Notes: generated by a model from the letters alone, not told the origin. A stretch of DNA of 5,761 nucleotides from Bacillota bacterium (GCA_029961005.1 JASBVW010000108.1:1-5761), one strand, 5' to 3'. Positions 1 to 5,761 are shown, counted from the first letter of the stretch. A program made the numbers and translations.

Positions 1-2
1 TC

Positions 3-652
3 CGGGAGAACTACGAGGACCTGCCGGCGGTACTGGAGATGGTGGAGCGGGAGGGAATCCCGCGCTTCTGCATGTACCACCTGGTCTATTCCGGCCGGGG
101 GCGGGAGATGCTGGACCGCGACACCTCCTTGGAGCAGAAGCGGGAGACCATGAGGTACCTGGTGGAGAAGACCCTGGAGCTGCACCGGCGCGGCGTCCAG
201 GTGGAGATCCTCACTACCGACAACCACGCCGACGGCGTTTACCTCTACCAGTACATCAGGAAACACCATCCGGAGCGGGCCGACGAGGTGCTGCAGCTCT
301 TGCACATGCACGGCGGCTGCTCGGCGGGGGTCAAGATGTCCAACGTGGACCCGCGGGGGGACGTCCACGCCTGCCAGTTCTGGGGGCACCGGACCCTGGG
401 CAACGTGCGGGAGCGCCGGTTCAGCGAGATCTGGCTGGATGCGCGGAACGAGTTCCTCCAAGCCCTGCGCCACAAAGAGCGGCACCTCAAGGGCCGGTGC
501 GGCAGTGCCAGTACAACCAGGTCTGCGGCGGCTGCCGGATCCGGGCCGAGGTGGTGACGGGCGACCTCTGGGAGTCCGACCCCGCTTGCTACCTGACCGA
601 CGAGGAGATCGGCCTGGGGCAGGCCCGGCAGGCCCGGGCGGCCAACGCCTGA
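3..652 (+). pseudogene. ahbD: AhbD / NirJ1-type radical SAM heme synthase, 3' part, apparently frameshifted
   Basis: AhbD-family enzymes are radical SAM, Fe-S proteins that oxidatively decarboxylate two propionates of Fe-coproporphyrin III to vinyls, giving heme b. The open frame runs in from the left edge, so the N-terminal radical SAM CxxxCxxC is outside the window. Recognisable blocks are RFCMYHLVYSGRG (from about base 60), the HGGCSAGVKMSNVDPRGDVH block (from about 309) and CQFWGHRTLGNVRE (from about 371), all typical of NirJ1/AhbD. The original frame stops at 555-557 after a nonsense tail of 17 residues. Moving to the +2 frame after 503 restores CQYNQVCGGCR and an ending of about 48 residues, with a stop at 650-652. 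One missing C near 503/504 would give CGQCQYNQVCGGC, matching CGTCDYKEICGGC in the neighbouring AhbC. The family call is firm. AhbD is preferred over a generic NirJ1 name because ahbA, ahbB and ahbC are alongside. Whether the gene is truly broken is undecided. Confidence 0.85.
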
Positions 653-671
653 AGGAATGACTGGAACGCGG

Positions 672-697
672 TGGACGGCTGGAATGGACGGCTGGAG
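672..697 (+). repeat. 13-bp tandem direct repeat, two copies, in the gap before hemB
   Basis: The bases tggacggctgga occur at 672-683 and again at 685-696, giving two adjacent 13-base units that differ only in the last base (a versus g). A weaker third relative (tggaacgcgg) lies just upstream at 662-671. The repeat sits between the restored stop of ahbD and the Shine-Dalgarno site of hemB. It may be simple slippage duplication or a spacer; no function can be read from it. Confidence 0.7.
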
Positions 698-700
698 CGA

Positions 701-708
701 AAAGGAGG
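701..708 (+). promoter_or_regulatory. Shine-Dalgarno site deciding the hemB start
   Basis: AAAGGAGG is a near-perfect complement to the 16S rRNA tail. It lies 3 nt before the ATG at 712 but 9 nt before the ATG at 718. The identical site in front of ahbC also has a 9-nt spacer, so this element favours 718 as the hemB start. Confidence 0.8.
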
Positions 709-717
709 AAGATGGGT

Positions 718-1698
718 ATGGGCTTTCCTGTGGTGCGTCCCCGCCGGCTGAGGCGCACCCCGCAGTTGAGGCGGCTGGTGGCGGAGACTTCCCTGGACCC
801 GGGAGATTTCATCTATCCGCTCTTCGTGGTGCCGGGGAGCGGAGTGAAAGAAGAGATCCCCTCCATGCCCGGCAACTACCACTGGTCGGCGGACCTGGTG
901 GTGGAGGAAGCGGCGGCGGCCTGGCAGGAGGGCATTCCCGCGGTGCTTCTCTTCGGGATTCCGGAGTATAAAGACGCCCAGGGCTCGGCGGGCTGGCGCG
1001 AGGACGGCCCGGTGCAGCGGGCGATCCGGGCCCTCAAGCGGGCGGTGCCGGAGCTGGTGGTCATGACCGACGTCTGCCTGTGCGACTACACGGACCACGG
1101 CCACTGCGGCGTGGTCAAGGGGCAGGAGATCCTCAACGACCCGACCCTGGACCTCCTGGCCCGCATCGCCCTCTCCCACGCCGAAGCAGGGGCAGATGTG
1201 GTGGCGCCCTCCGACATGATGGACGGCCGGGTGGCGGCCATCCGGCAGCGCCTGGACGAGCACGGGTTCACCCACGTGGCCATCATGTCCTACGCGGCCA
1301 AGTACGCCTCGGCCATGTACGGCCCCTTCCGGGAGGCGGCCCAGTCGGCCCCTCAGTTTGGGGACCGGCGCTCTTATCAGATGGATCCGCCCAACTCCGA
1401 CGAGGCCCTGCGGGAGATCGAGCTGGACTTGGAGGAGGGGGCGGATATCGTCATGGTCAAGCCGGCCTTGGCCTATCTGGACGTCATCGCCCGGGCCAAG
1501 GAGGCCTTCGGCGTGCCCCTGGCCGCCTATAACGTGAGCGGAGAGTTTTCCATGGTCAAGGCGGCGGCGCGGCTGGGCTGGTTGGACGAGCGGCGCACCG
1601 CCCTGGAGATCCTCCTGGGGATCAAGCGGGCAGGTGCGGACATGATTATCACCTATTTTGCCCGGGACGCCGCCCGCTGGCTAAAGGAGGGGCTGTAA
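718..1698 (+). CDS. hemB: Porphobilinogen synthase (5-aminolevulinate dehydratase), HemB
   Basis: HemB is a cytoplasmic enzyme that condenses two 5-aminolevulinate molecules into porphobilinogen, the first pyrrole of all tetrapyrroles. The 326-residue protein has the full family length and begins MGFPVVRPRRLRR, a typical HemB N-terminus. DVCLCDYTDHGHCG supplies the three-cysteine metal (zinc) site, Cys120, Cys122 and Cys130. The Schiff-base lysines are Lys195 in SYAAKYASAMYGPF and Lys248 in VMVKPALAYLD. PSDMMDGRV and YNVSGEFSM are further family blocks. From memory, the cysteine positions match the E. coli numbering when translation starts at 718 rather than at the ATG at 712, and the ribosome-site spacing agrees. 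The stop is 1 nt before the ahbC ATG, and the ahbC ribosome site lies inside the last hemB codons, so the two are presumably cotranscribed and coupled. Confidence 0.97.
   Translation: MGFPVVRPRRLRRTPQLRRLVAETSLDPGDFIYPLFVVPGSGVKEEIPSMPGNYHWSADLVVEEAAAAWQEGIPAVLLFGIPEYKDAQGSAGWREDGPVQRAIRALKRAVPELVVMTDVCLCDYTDHGHCGVVKGQEILNDPTLDLLARIALSHAEAGADVVAPSDMMDGRVAAIRQRLDEHGFTHVAIMSYAAKYASAMYGPFREAAQSAPQFGDRRSYQMDPPNSDEALREIELDLEEGADIVMVKPALAYLDVIARAKEAFGVPLAAYNVSGEFSMVKAAARLGWLDERRTALEILLGIKRAGADMIITYFARDAARWLKEGL
1683..1690 (+). promoter_or_regulatory. Shine-Dalgarno site for ahbC, embedded in the end of hemB
   Basis: AAAGGAGG lies 9 nt before the ATG at 1700 and is read as part of the final codons of hemB (Leu-Lys-Glu-Gly). 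It has the same sequence and spacing as the hemB site, which supports the ahbC start. Confidence 0.8.
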
Positions 1699-1699
1699 A

Positions 1700-2737
1700 A
1701 TGATCATTTCCTGGAACACCACCCGCGCCTGCAACCTCAACTGCAAGCACTGCTACCGCGACGCCGGCCAAAAGGAGGCCAACGAGCTCTCCACGGAAGA
1801 GGGGATGAAGCTCCTGGACGAGATTGCCCGCGCCGGCTTTCGCATTATGGTCTTCAGCGGCGGGGAGCCGCTCTTGCGGGAGGACATCTACGACCTGGTG
1901 GCTCACGCCAAGCGGCGTGGTCTGGTGCCGGTCTTCGGCTCCAACGGCACCCTGATTGACGCCCGGGTGGCCAAGCGGCTCAAAGAGGCGGGGGCGGTGC
2001 GCATGGGCATCAGCATCCACAGCGCCACCCCCGACTTCCACGACGAGTTTCACCGCTCGCCCGGCTCTTGGCAGGCGGCCATCGACGGGGTCAAGTACTG
2101 CCTGGAGGCGGGGTTGGAGGTGCAGCTCCACACCACGGTGACGGAGCCCAACTACGACGAGGTGGAGCGCATCACCGACTTGGCGGTGGAGCTGGGGGCG
2201 GCGGCGCACCACGTCTTCTTTTTGGTTCCCACCGGCCGCGGCAAGGACCTGGCCGAGGACATGCTGAACGCCACCCGCTACGAGCGACTGCTGCACCGGA
2301 TTCTGGAGAAGCAGCGCCAGGTGAAGATCGAGCTGAAGCCCACCTGTGCGCCGCAGTTCATGCGCATCGCGCGCCAGAAAGGGATTCCCATGCGCTTCAC
2401 CCGGGGCTGCCTGGCGGGGACCTCGTACTGCGTCATCATCCCCAACGGGGACGTCAACCCCTGTCCCTACCTTTATCTAAAGGTGGGCAACGTGCGCGAG
2501 ACCCCCTTTGACGAAATCTGGCGCGAGGCGCCGGTCTTCCGCCAGCTGCGCACCCTCCACTTCGGCGGGCGGTGCGGTACCTGCGACTACAAAGAGATCT
2601 GCGGCGGCTGCCGCGCCCGGGCCTATTACTACACCGGCGGCGACTACATGGCCGAAGACCCTTGGTGCCTGTACCGGGCCGGGGTGCAGGCGGCGGGCGG
2701 CTTGGCCACCGGGGCGGCGGGTGGTGGCGCCGGATGA
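1700..2737 (+). CDS. ahbC: AhbC / NirJ2-type radical SAM 12,18-didecarboxysiroheme deacetylase
   Basis: AhbC removes the two acetate side chains of 12,18-didecarboxysiroheme by radical chemistry, giving Fe-coproporphyrin III in the cytoplasm. The 345-residue protein opens with the radical SAM motif CNLNCKHC (Cys11, Cys15, Cys18), followed by the SAM-binding FSGGEPLLRED at about residue 52. The C-terminal SPASM/Twitch region has Cys216, Cys237, Cys244 and Cys255, then CGTCDYKEICGGC (Cys292, 295, 301, 304) and Cys323, enough to bind auxiliary Fe-S clusters. The N-terminus MIISWNTTRACNLNC and the block GDVNPCPYLYLKVGNVRE are typical of the NirJ2/AhbC group. The related NirJ acts in heme d1 synthesis, but adjacent ahbA, ahbB, hemL and hemB with no other nir genes in view favour the heme b route. 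The last 15 or so residues are an unconserved-looking Gly/Ala tail. The stop overlaps the ahbA start as ATGA. Confidence 0.92.
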   Translation: MIISWNTTRACNLNCKHCYRDAGQKEANELSTEEGMKLLDEIARAGFRIMVFSGGEPLLREDIYDLVAHAKRRGLVPVFGSNGTLIDARVAKRLKEAGAVRMGISIHSATPDFHDEFHRSPGSWQAAIDGVKYCLEAGLEVQLHTTVTEPNYDEVERITDLAVELGAAAHHVFFLVPTGRGKDLAEDMLNATRYERLLHRILEKQRQVKIELKPTCAPQFMRIARQKGIPMRFTRGCLAGTSYCVIIPNGDVNPCPYLYLKVGNVRETPFDEIWREAPVFRQLRTLHFGGRCGTCDYKEICGGCRARAYYYTGGDYMAEDPWCLYRAGVQAAGGLATGAAGGGAG

Positions 2738-3288
2738 GCGCTGACGGCAAATCCCGTGTACCTGGTGCGGAATCAGGGGGCCGGCGCCCTACGCCAAGCT
2801 GGGATGCGGTCGCCGGGCCCTCGGAGCCCGAGCCTCTGAGCGAGCAGGACCGGCGGCTTTTGGACCTCTTGCAGCGGGATTTTCCCCTCTCGCCCCGGCC
2901 CTACGCCGAGCTGGGGGAGAGGGTGGGGCTGGCGGAGGAGGAGGTCTGCCGCCGCGTGGAGCGCTGGCAGAAGAGCGGCCTGGTCCGCCGCCTGGGGGCG
3001 GTCTTCGACTCCCGCCGCTTGGGCTACCGCAGCACCCTGGTGGCCGCCAGCGTGCCGCCGGAGCGCCTGGACGAGGTGGTAGAGGCAATCAACGCCGAGC
3101 CGGGGGTGACCCATAACTACCTGCGGGAGCCGGGGCCGTACAACCTCTGGTTTACCCTTACCGCCCCTGGCGAGGAGGAGCTCCAGGCGGCTCTGGAGAG
3201 GATCAAGGCCCGGACGGGGATGAGCCTGCTCTCCCTGCCGGCCACGCGCCTCTTTAAGATCAACGTGCGCTTTGAGGTGAGCGGGTGA
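2734..3288 (+). CDS. ahbA: Siroheme decarboxylase subunit AhbA (NirD-like, Lrp/AsnC fold)
   Basis: AhbA with AhbB removes the carboxyl groups from the C12 and C18 acetates of siroheme, giving 12,18-didecarboxysiroheme. The 184-residue protein has an AsnC-type winged-helix region (about residues 36-90, LSEQDRRLLDLLQRDFPL onward, ending in VRRLGAVFDSRRLGY) and an AsnC ligand-binding-like region (about 98-182). VTHNYLRE (His127) and YNLWFTL are characteristic of the AhbA/NirD side of the family. The ATG at 2734 overlaps the ahbC stop (ATGA) and is the only ATG/GTG in frame before the conserved region. No strong ribosome site is visible, so re-initiation after ahbC is likely. The first 35 or so residues are a Gly/Ser/Pro/Glu-rich extension longer than the family core. 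Despite the DNA-binding-type fold, neighbours indicate an enzyme subunit rather than a regulator. Confidence 0.9.
   Translation: MSADGKSRVPGAESGGRRPTPSWDAVAGPSEPEPLSEQDRRLLDLLQRDFPLSPRPYAELGERVGLAEEEVCRRVERWQKSGLVRRLGAVFDSRRLGYRSTLVAASVPPERLDEVVEAINAEPGVTHNYLREPGPYNLWFTLTAPGEEELQAALERIKARTGMSLLSLPATRLFKINVRFEVSG
3274..3280 (+). promoter_or_regulatory. Shine-Dalgarno-like site deciding the ahbB start
   Basis: GAGGTGA inside the last codons of ahbA is 7 nt before the ATG at 3288 and only 4 nt before the in-frame GTG at 3285. This favours the ATG as the start of ahbB. Confidence 0.6.
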
Positions 3289-3845
3289 TGAAGGCCAAGG
3301 AAGTTAGAGCAGCCCGGGCTGAGGCCGGGGCGGGAGAAGAGAGACCCGCTTTGGATGAGGCAGACCGGGCCTTGATCGAGGCGCTCCAGGACGATTTGGC
3401 TGCGGTGCCGCGCCCCTTCGCCCCGGTGGCTGCCCGGTGCGGGTTGAGCGAGGAGGAGGTTTTGGCGCGCATCCGGCGCCTCCTGGGGGCGGGGGTGATC
3501 CGGCGCTTCGGGGCCACCCTCAAGCACTACGAAGTGGGGCTGGTGGCTAATGCCATGGTCGTCTGGCGGGTGGAGCCGGAGCGGTTGGAAGAGGTAGGGA
3601 CCAGGCTGGCCTCCTTCCCCGCGGTCAGCCACTGCTACGCCCGCGCTACTACCCCGGAGTGGCCTTATAATCTTTACACCATGATTCACGGGCGGGACCG
3701 CCGGGAGTGCGTGCGCACCGCCGAGGAGATGGCCGCGGCGGCGGGGGTGAAGGAGTACCAGCTCCTGTTTACCGTGCGGGAGTTGAAGAAGGAGAAGCTG
3801 CGCTATCAGGTGCAAAGACCGGGAGAGGTGGGTGGCGAGGGATGA
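3288..3845 (+). CDS. ahbB: Siroheme decarboxylase subunit AhbB (NirL-like, Lrp/AsnC fold)
   Basis: AhbB is the partner of AhbA in siroheme decarboxylation. The 185-residue protein has a charged leader of about 20 residues and a winged-helix region (about 22-76, LDEADRALIEALQDDL to VIRRFGATLKHYEVG). An AsnC-like ligand-binding domain follows, containing VSHCYARATTPEWPYNLYTM (His115). The HCY, WPYNLYTM and MIHG blocks mark it as the AhbB/NirL type, while HNY with YNLWFTL marks the gene before it as AhbA. RRFGA here and RRLGA in AhbA show the two are paralogs. The ATG overlaps the ahbA stop as TGATG, so near-equal, coupled synthesis of the two subunits is expected. A GTG one codon upstream is a possible alternative start. 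The stop overlaps the hemL ATG by ATGA. Confidence 0.9.
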   Translation: MKAKEVRAARAEAGAGEERPALDEADRALIEALQDDLAAVPRPFAPVAARCGLSEEEVLARIRRLLGAGVIRRFGATLKHYEVGLVANAMVVWRVEPERLEEVGTRLASFPAVSHCYARATTPEWPYNLYTMIHGRDRRECVRTAEEMAAAAGVKEYQLLFTVRELKKEKLRYQVQRPGEVGGEG

Positions 3846-5149
3846 CCCTGGAAACTGCCAAATCGGAACAGCTCTTTGCGGAAGCCCAGCAGTACATGCC
3901 GGGGGGTGTGAACAGCCCGGTGCGGGCCTTTCGCGCCGTGGGGCGGTCGCCCGTCTTCATCGCGAAGGCCAAGGGCGCCCGCCTTTACGACGTGGACGGC
4001 AACTCGTACGTGGATTACGTCCTCTCCTGGGGCCCCATGATCTTAGGCCACGCCCATCCGACCGTCATTGAAGCCGTGCAGGAGGCGGCCGCGCGGGGGA
4101 CCAGCTTCGGGGCGCCCACCGAGCTGGAGATCAAGATGGCCCGCCTGCTCAGGGAGGCTCTGCCCTCTGTGGAGATGGTGCGCATGGTCAATTCGGGCAC
4201 GGAGGCCACCATGAGTGCCCTGCGCCTGGCCCGAGGGTACACCGGCCGCCCCAAGGTGGTCAAGTTTGAGGGCTGCTACCACGGCCACGGGGACAGCTTC
4301 CTGATCAAGGCCGGCTCGGGGGCCACCACCCTGGGGGTACCCGACAGCCCGGGGGTCACGCCGGGGACGGCGCAGGATACCGTCCTCGTCCCTTATAATG
4401 ATTTAGAAGCGGTAGCAGAGGTCTTTGCCCGGCTGGGCTCCGAGATTGCGGCGGTGATCGTGGAACCGGTGGCGGGCAACATGGGCGTGGTGCCGCCGCG
4501 CCCCGGCTTTTTGGCAGGGCTGCGGGAGGTGACGCGCCGCCACGGGAGCCTCCTGATCTTTGACGAGGTGATCACGGGCTTCCGGTTGACCTACGGCGGG
4601 GCCCAAACCCTCTGGGGCGTGGAGCCGGACCTCACCTGTCTGGGCAAGATCATCGGCGGGGGGCTGCCGGCCGCGGCCTACGGAGGCAAGGCCGAGATCA
4701 TGCGCTACATCGCTCCGACGGGGCCGGTCTACCAAGCGGGCACCCTCTCCGGGAATCCCCTGGCCATGGCGGCCGGCATCGCCACCTTGGAGCTTTTGCG
4801 CAATCCCAAGATCTATGCCGACCTGGAGGAGAAGTCCGCCCGCTTGGCGGAAGGCCTGGCCCAGGCCGCCCGCCAGGCCGGGGTGGCCGTACAGGTCAAC
4901 CGCGTCGGCTCCATGCTGACCGTCTTCTTCACCGACCGGGAGGTGGTGGACTACGCCTCGGCCCGGACCTCTGACACGGCGGCCTACGCCGCCTTCTTCC
5001 GGGCCATGCTGGCCCAGGGGGTGTACCTTGCCCCTTCCCAGTTTGAGGCTCTCTTCCTCTCCACCGCCCACAGCATGGCGGATATCGAGAAGACCATCGG
5101 CGCAGCCCGGTACGCCTTCCAGGAAGTTGTGCGGCAGCGGGATCAGTGA
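3842..5149 (+). CDS. hemL: Glutamate-1-semialdehyde 2,1-aminomutase HemL
   Basis: HemL is a pyridoxal-phosphate enzyme that shifts the amino group of glutamate-1-semialdehyde to form 5-aminolevulinate, the step that feeds HemB. The 435-residue product is full length for the family. It begins with SEQLFAEAQQYMPGGVNSPV, a standard HemL N-terminus. MVNSGTEATMSALRLARGYT (about 115-134) forms part of the cofactor-binding site and FEGCYHGHGD follows at 142. The LLIFDEVITGFR motif carries Asp241, which contacts the PLP pyridine nitrogen, and CLGKIIGGGLP carries the PLP-binding lysine, Lys269. The ATG at 3842 overlaps the ahbB stop by ATGA. A GAGAGGTGG stretch at 3823-3831 gives a somewhat distant ribosome site. 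The frame is open further upstream, but that part is read as ahbB in another frame. No truncation or missing residue was seen. Confidence 0.97.
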   Translation: MTLETAKSEQLFAEAQQYMPGGVNSPVRAFRAVGRSPVFIAKAKGARLYDVDGNSYVDYVLSWGPMILGHAHPTVIEAVQEAAARGTSFGAPTELEIKMARLLREALPSVEMVRMVNSGTEATMSALRLARGYTGRPKVVKFEGCYHGHGDSFLIKAGSGATTLGVPDSPGVTPGTAQDTVLVPYNDLEAVAEVFARLGSEIAAVIVEPVAGNMGVVPPRPGFLAGLREVTRRHGSLLIFDEVITGFRLTYGGAQTLWGVEPDLTCLGKIIGGGLPAAAYGGKAEIMRYIAPTGPVYQAGTLSGNPLAMAAGIATLELLRNPKIYADLEEKSARLAEGLAQAARQAGVAVQVNRVGSMLTVFFTDREVVDYASARTSDTAAYAAFFRAMLAQGVYLAPSQFEALFLSTAHSMADIEKTIGAARYAFQEVVRQRDQ

Positions 5150-5156
5150 GGAAGAG

Positions 5157-5582
5157 ATGGGCCGGAAACTCCTTGGCCGTGCGGCGGCGGGCTGGACCGG
5201 CCTCGACCGGGCGGTGGCCGGCGGGGTTCTGGCGCTGGCGTTCCTCTCCTTTGGCCTTTATCCCCTCCTCTTACGGCCGGCGACGGGGGAGGAGCGGGAG
5301 GTGGTGGTGACCGCGGCGGGCCGGGAGGTGCTCCGCTTCCCGCTGGTAGAGCAGGGCGGTCCCCGGCGCTACACCGTCCAGGGGAAGATCAGCCGCCTGG
5401 TGATTGAAGTGGCGCGGGGGCGGGTACGCCTGGCCGAAGAAGAGCCCCTCTGTCCCCACCGCATCTGCCTTCTCACCGGCTGGATTCACCGGCCCGGGCA
5501 GGCCATTATCTGCGTCCCCAACCAGGTGGTGATCGAGGTGAGGGGGCGGCGGGGGGCGGAGATCGATGCAGTCTCCTACTGA
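5157..5582 (+). CDS. Membrane-anchored NusG domain II-containing protein
   Basis: The 141-residue protein has a short basic N-terminus (MGRKLLGR) and one hydrophobic segment at about residues 18-39 (AVAGGVLALAFLSFGLYPLLL), then a small soluble domain probably exported. The domain carries the family signature: Cys99-Pro-His-Arg-Ile-Cys104, then TGWIHRPGQAIICVPNQVVIEV with Cys119. This C-x4-C...GWI...G..I.C.PN pattern is what I recognise as the NusG domain II family. Despite the name it is not the transcription factor NusG, and its biochemical role is not established. The ATG at 5157 is 7 nt after the hemL stop, with GAGG at 5148-5151 as a modest ribosome site. The frame is open upstream but lies within hemL. 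Its 3' end overlaps the next gene by 17 nt, so they are probably cotranslated. The three cysteines could bind a metal or form a disulfide; this is a guess. Confidence 0.85.
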   Translation: MGRKLLGRAAAGWTGLDRAVAGGVLALAFLSFGLYPLLLRPATGEEREVVVTAAGREVLRFPLVEQGGPRRYTVQGKISRLVIEVARGRVRLAEEEPLCPHRICLLTGWIHRPGQAIICVPNQVVIEVRGRRGAEIDAVSY

Positions 5583-5761
5583 GGGCGTGAAGCTGGCGGC
5601 GGCCCAGCGTTTAGCCAGGGGCGGGATGCTGGTGGGCCTGGGGGTATCCCTGCACGCCGCCGAAGCCCTTCTCCTTCCCACCCTTCCCCTGCCCGGGTTG
5701 AAGCTGGGCTTGGCCAACGTCGCCACCCTGTTGGCCCTGGAGCTGGGAGGAGCGGGAACGG
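5566..5761 (+). CDS. Gx transporter family protein (Hpre_diP_synt_I), N-terminal part
   Basis: Sixty-five residues are visible before the right edge cuts the gene. After a short polar leader (MQSPTEGVK) comes RLARGGMLVGLGVSLHAAEALLLP, a hydrophobic segment, and then LPLPGLKLGLANVATLLALEL. The PLPGxKLGLAN block is the hallmark of the Gx transporter/Hpre_diP_synt_I membrane family. Members are often labelled heptaprenyl diphosphate synthase component I, but a polytopic membrane protein of transporter-like type is more likely, and its substrate is unknown. The ATG at 5566 overlaps the NusG-domain gene by 17 nt, with GGAG at 5558-5561 close in front. A GTG at 5587 and an ATG at 5626 are alternative starts. 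Pairing with a NusG-domain-II gene is a recurring arrangement in clostridia, which supports both calls. Confidence 0.85.
   Translation, partial: MQSPTEGVKLAAAQRLARGGMLVGLGVSLHAAEALLLPTLPLPGLKLGLANVATLLALELGGAGT

Noticed and set aside
495..510. Programmed -1 ribosomal frameshift as the explanation for the ahbD break
   Set aside because: A -1 shift would restore the right frame, but no X-XXY-YYZ slippery heptamer or obvious downstream pseudoknot was seen. A missing base is simpler.
439..660. Short plus-strand frame across the end of ahbD
   Set aside because: Its translation is Arg/Pro/Gly-rich with no family blocks, whereas the +2 frame (506-652) continues the AhbD cysteine motif.
3666..3671. 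TATAAT resembling a -10 promoter box inside ahbB
   Set aside because: It encodes part of the conserved WPYNLYTM block, and no TTGACA-like -35 lies about 17 bp upstream (gcgcta-like sequence there).
3117..3815. Long minus-strand open frame opposite ahbA/ahbB
   Set aside because: No recognisable protein blocks, and it is a mirror of well-supported plus-strand genes. Long antisense frames are common in GC-rich DNA. The same applies to 589-1275, 1649-2296, 4403-5071 and 5271-5726.
3707..3841. Upstream extension of hemL to a GTG at 3707
   Set aside because: The extra residues are low-complexity and overlap ahbB in another frame, while the ATG at 3842 gives the standard HemL N-terminus and length.
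4394..4399. TATAAT resembling a -10 promoter box inside hemL
   Set aside because: It encodes Pro-Tyr-Asn-Asp in HemL, and the expected -35 position reads cgcagg.
5150..5156. Possible terminator between hemL and the NusG-domain gene
   Set aside because: The gap is only 7 nt with no hairpin or T-run.

Overview
The window is a tightly packed, one-direction (+) gene cluster for building heme by the siroheme-dependent (alternative, Ahb) route. It is followed by the start of a small membrane-protein pair. The base composition is GC-rich throughout (roughly two thirds by eye) and strong AAAGGAGG Shine-Dalgarno sites precede hemB and ahbC. The combination of NirJ1/NirJ2-type radical SAM proteins, NirD/NirL-type siroheme decarboxylases, hemL, a NusG-domain-II protein and a Gx-transporter protein suggests a high-GC anaerobic, perhaps thermophilic, Firmicute (Desulfotomaculum/Moorella/Ammonifex-like clostridia). 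That assignment is inference from gene content, not a proven identity.

Layout: (1) 3-652, the 3' part of ahbD (nirJ1-like heme synthase), cut by the left window edge and carrying an apparent one-base deletion near 503/504 inside its C-terminal cysteine cluster. (2) 718-1698, hemB. (3) 1700-2737, ahbC (nirJ2-like). (4) 2734-3288, ahbA. (5) 3288-3845, ahbB. (6) 3842-5149, hemL. (7) 5157-5582, a membrane-anchored NusG-domain-II protein. (8) 5566 to the right edge, the N-terminus of a Gx-transporter (Hpre_diP_synt_I) family protein. The only gap larger than a few bases is the approximately 65 bp between ahbD and hemB, which contains a 13-bp tandem repeat and the hemB ribosome binding site. No convincing promoter, terminator, tRNA, rRNA, CRISPR array or mobile element was seen.

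How the genes work together: HemL makes 5-aminolevulinate and HemB condenses two of these into porphobilinogen. Enzymes outside the window would carry this to siroheme. AhbA/AhbB then decarboxylate siroheme to 12,18-didecarboxysiroheme, AhbC removes the two acetate side chains to give Fe-coproporphyrin III, and AhbD converts the two propionates to vinyls to give heme b. ATGA or TGATG overlaps between ahbC, ahbA, ahbB and hemL point to translational coupling, fitting a complex of AhbA with AhbB. The pathway itself is already described. The most notable feature here is the disrupted reading frame of ahbD, the last enzyme of the route, which may be a sequencing error or a real lesion.
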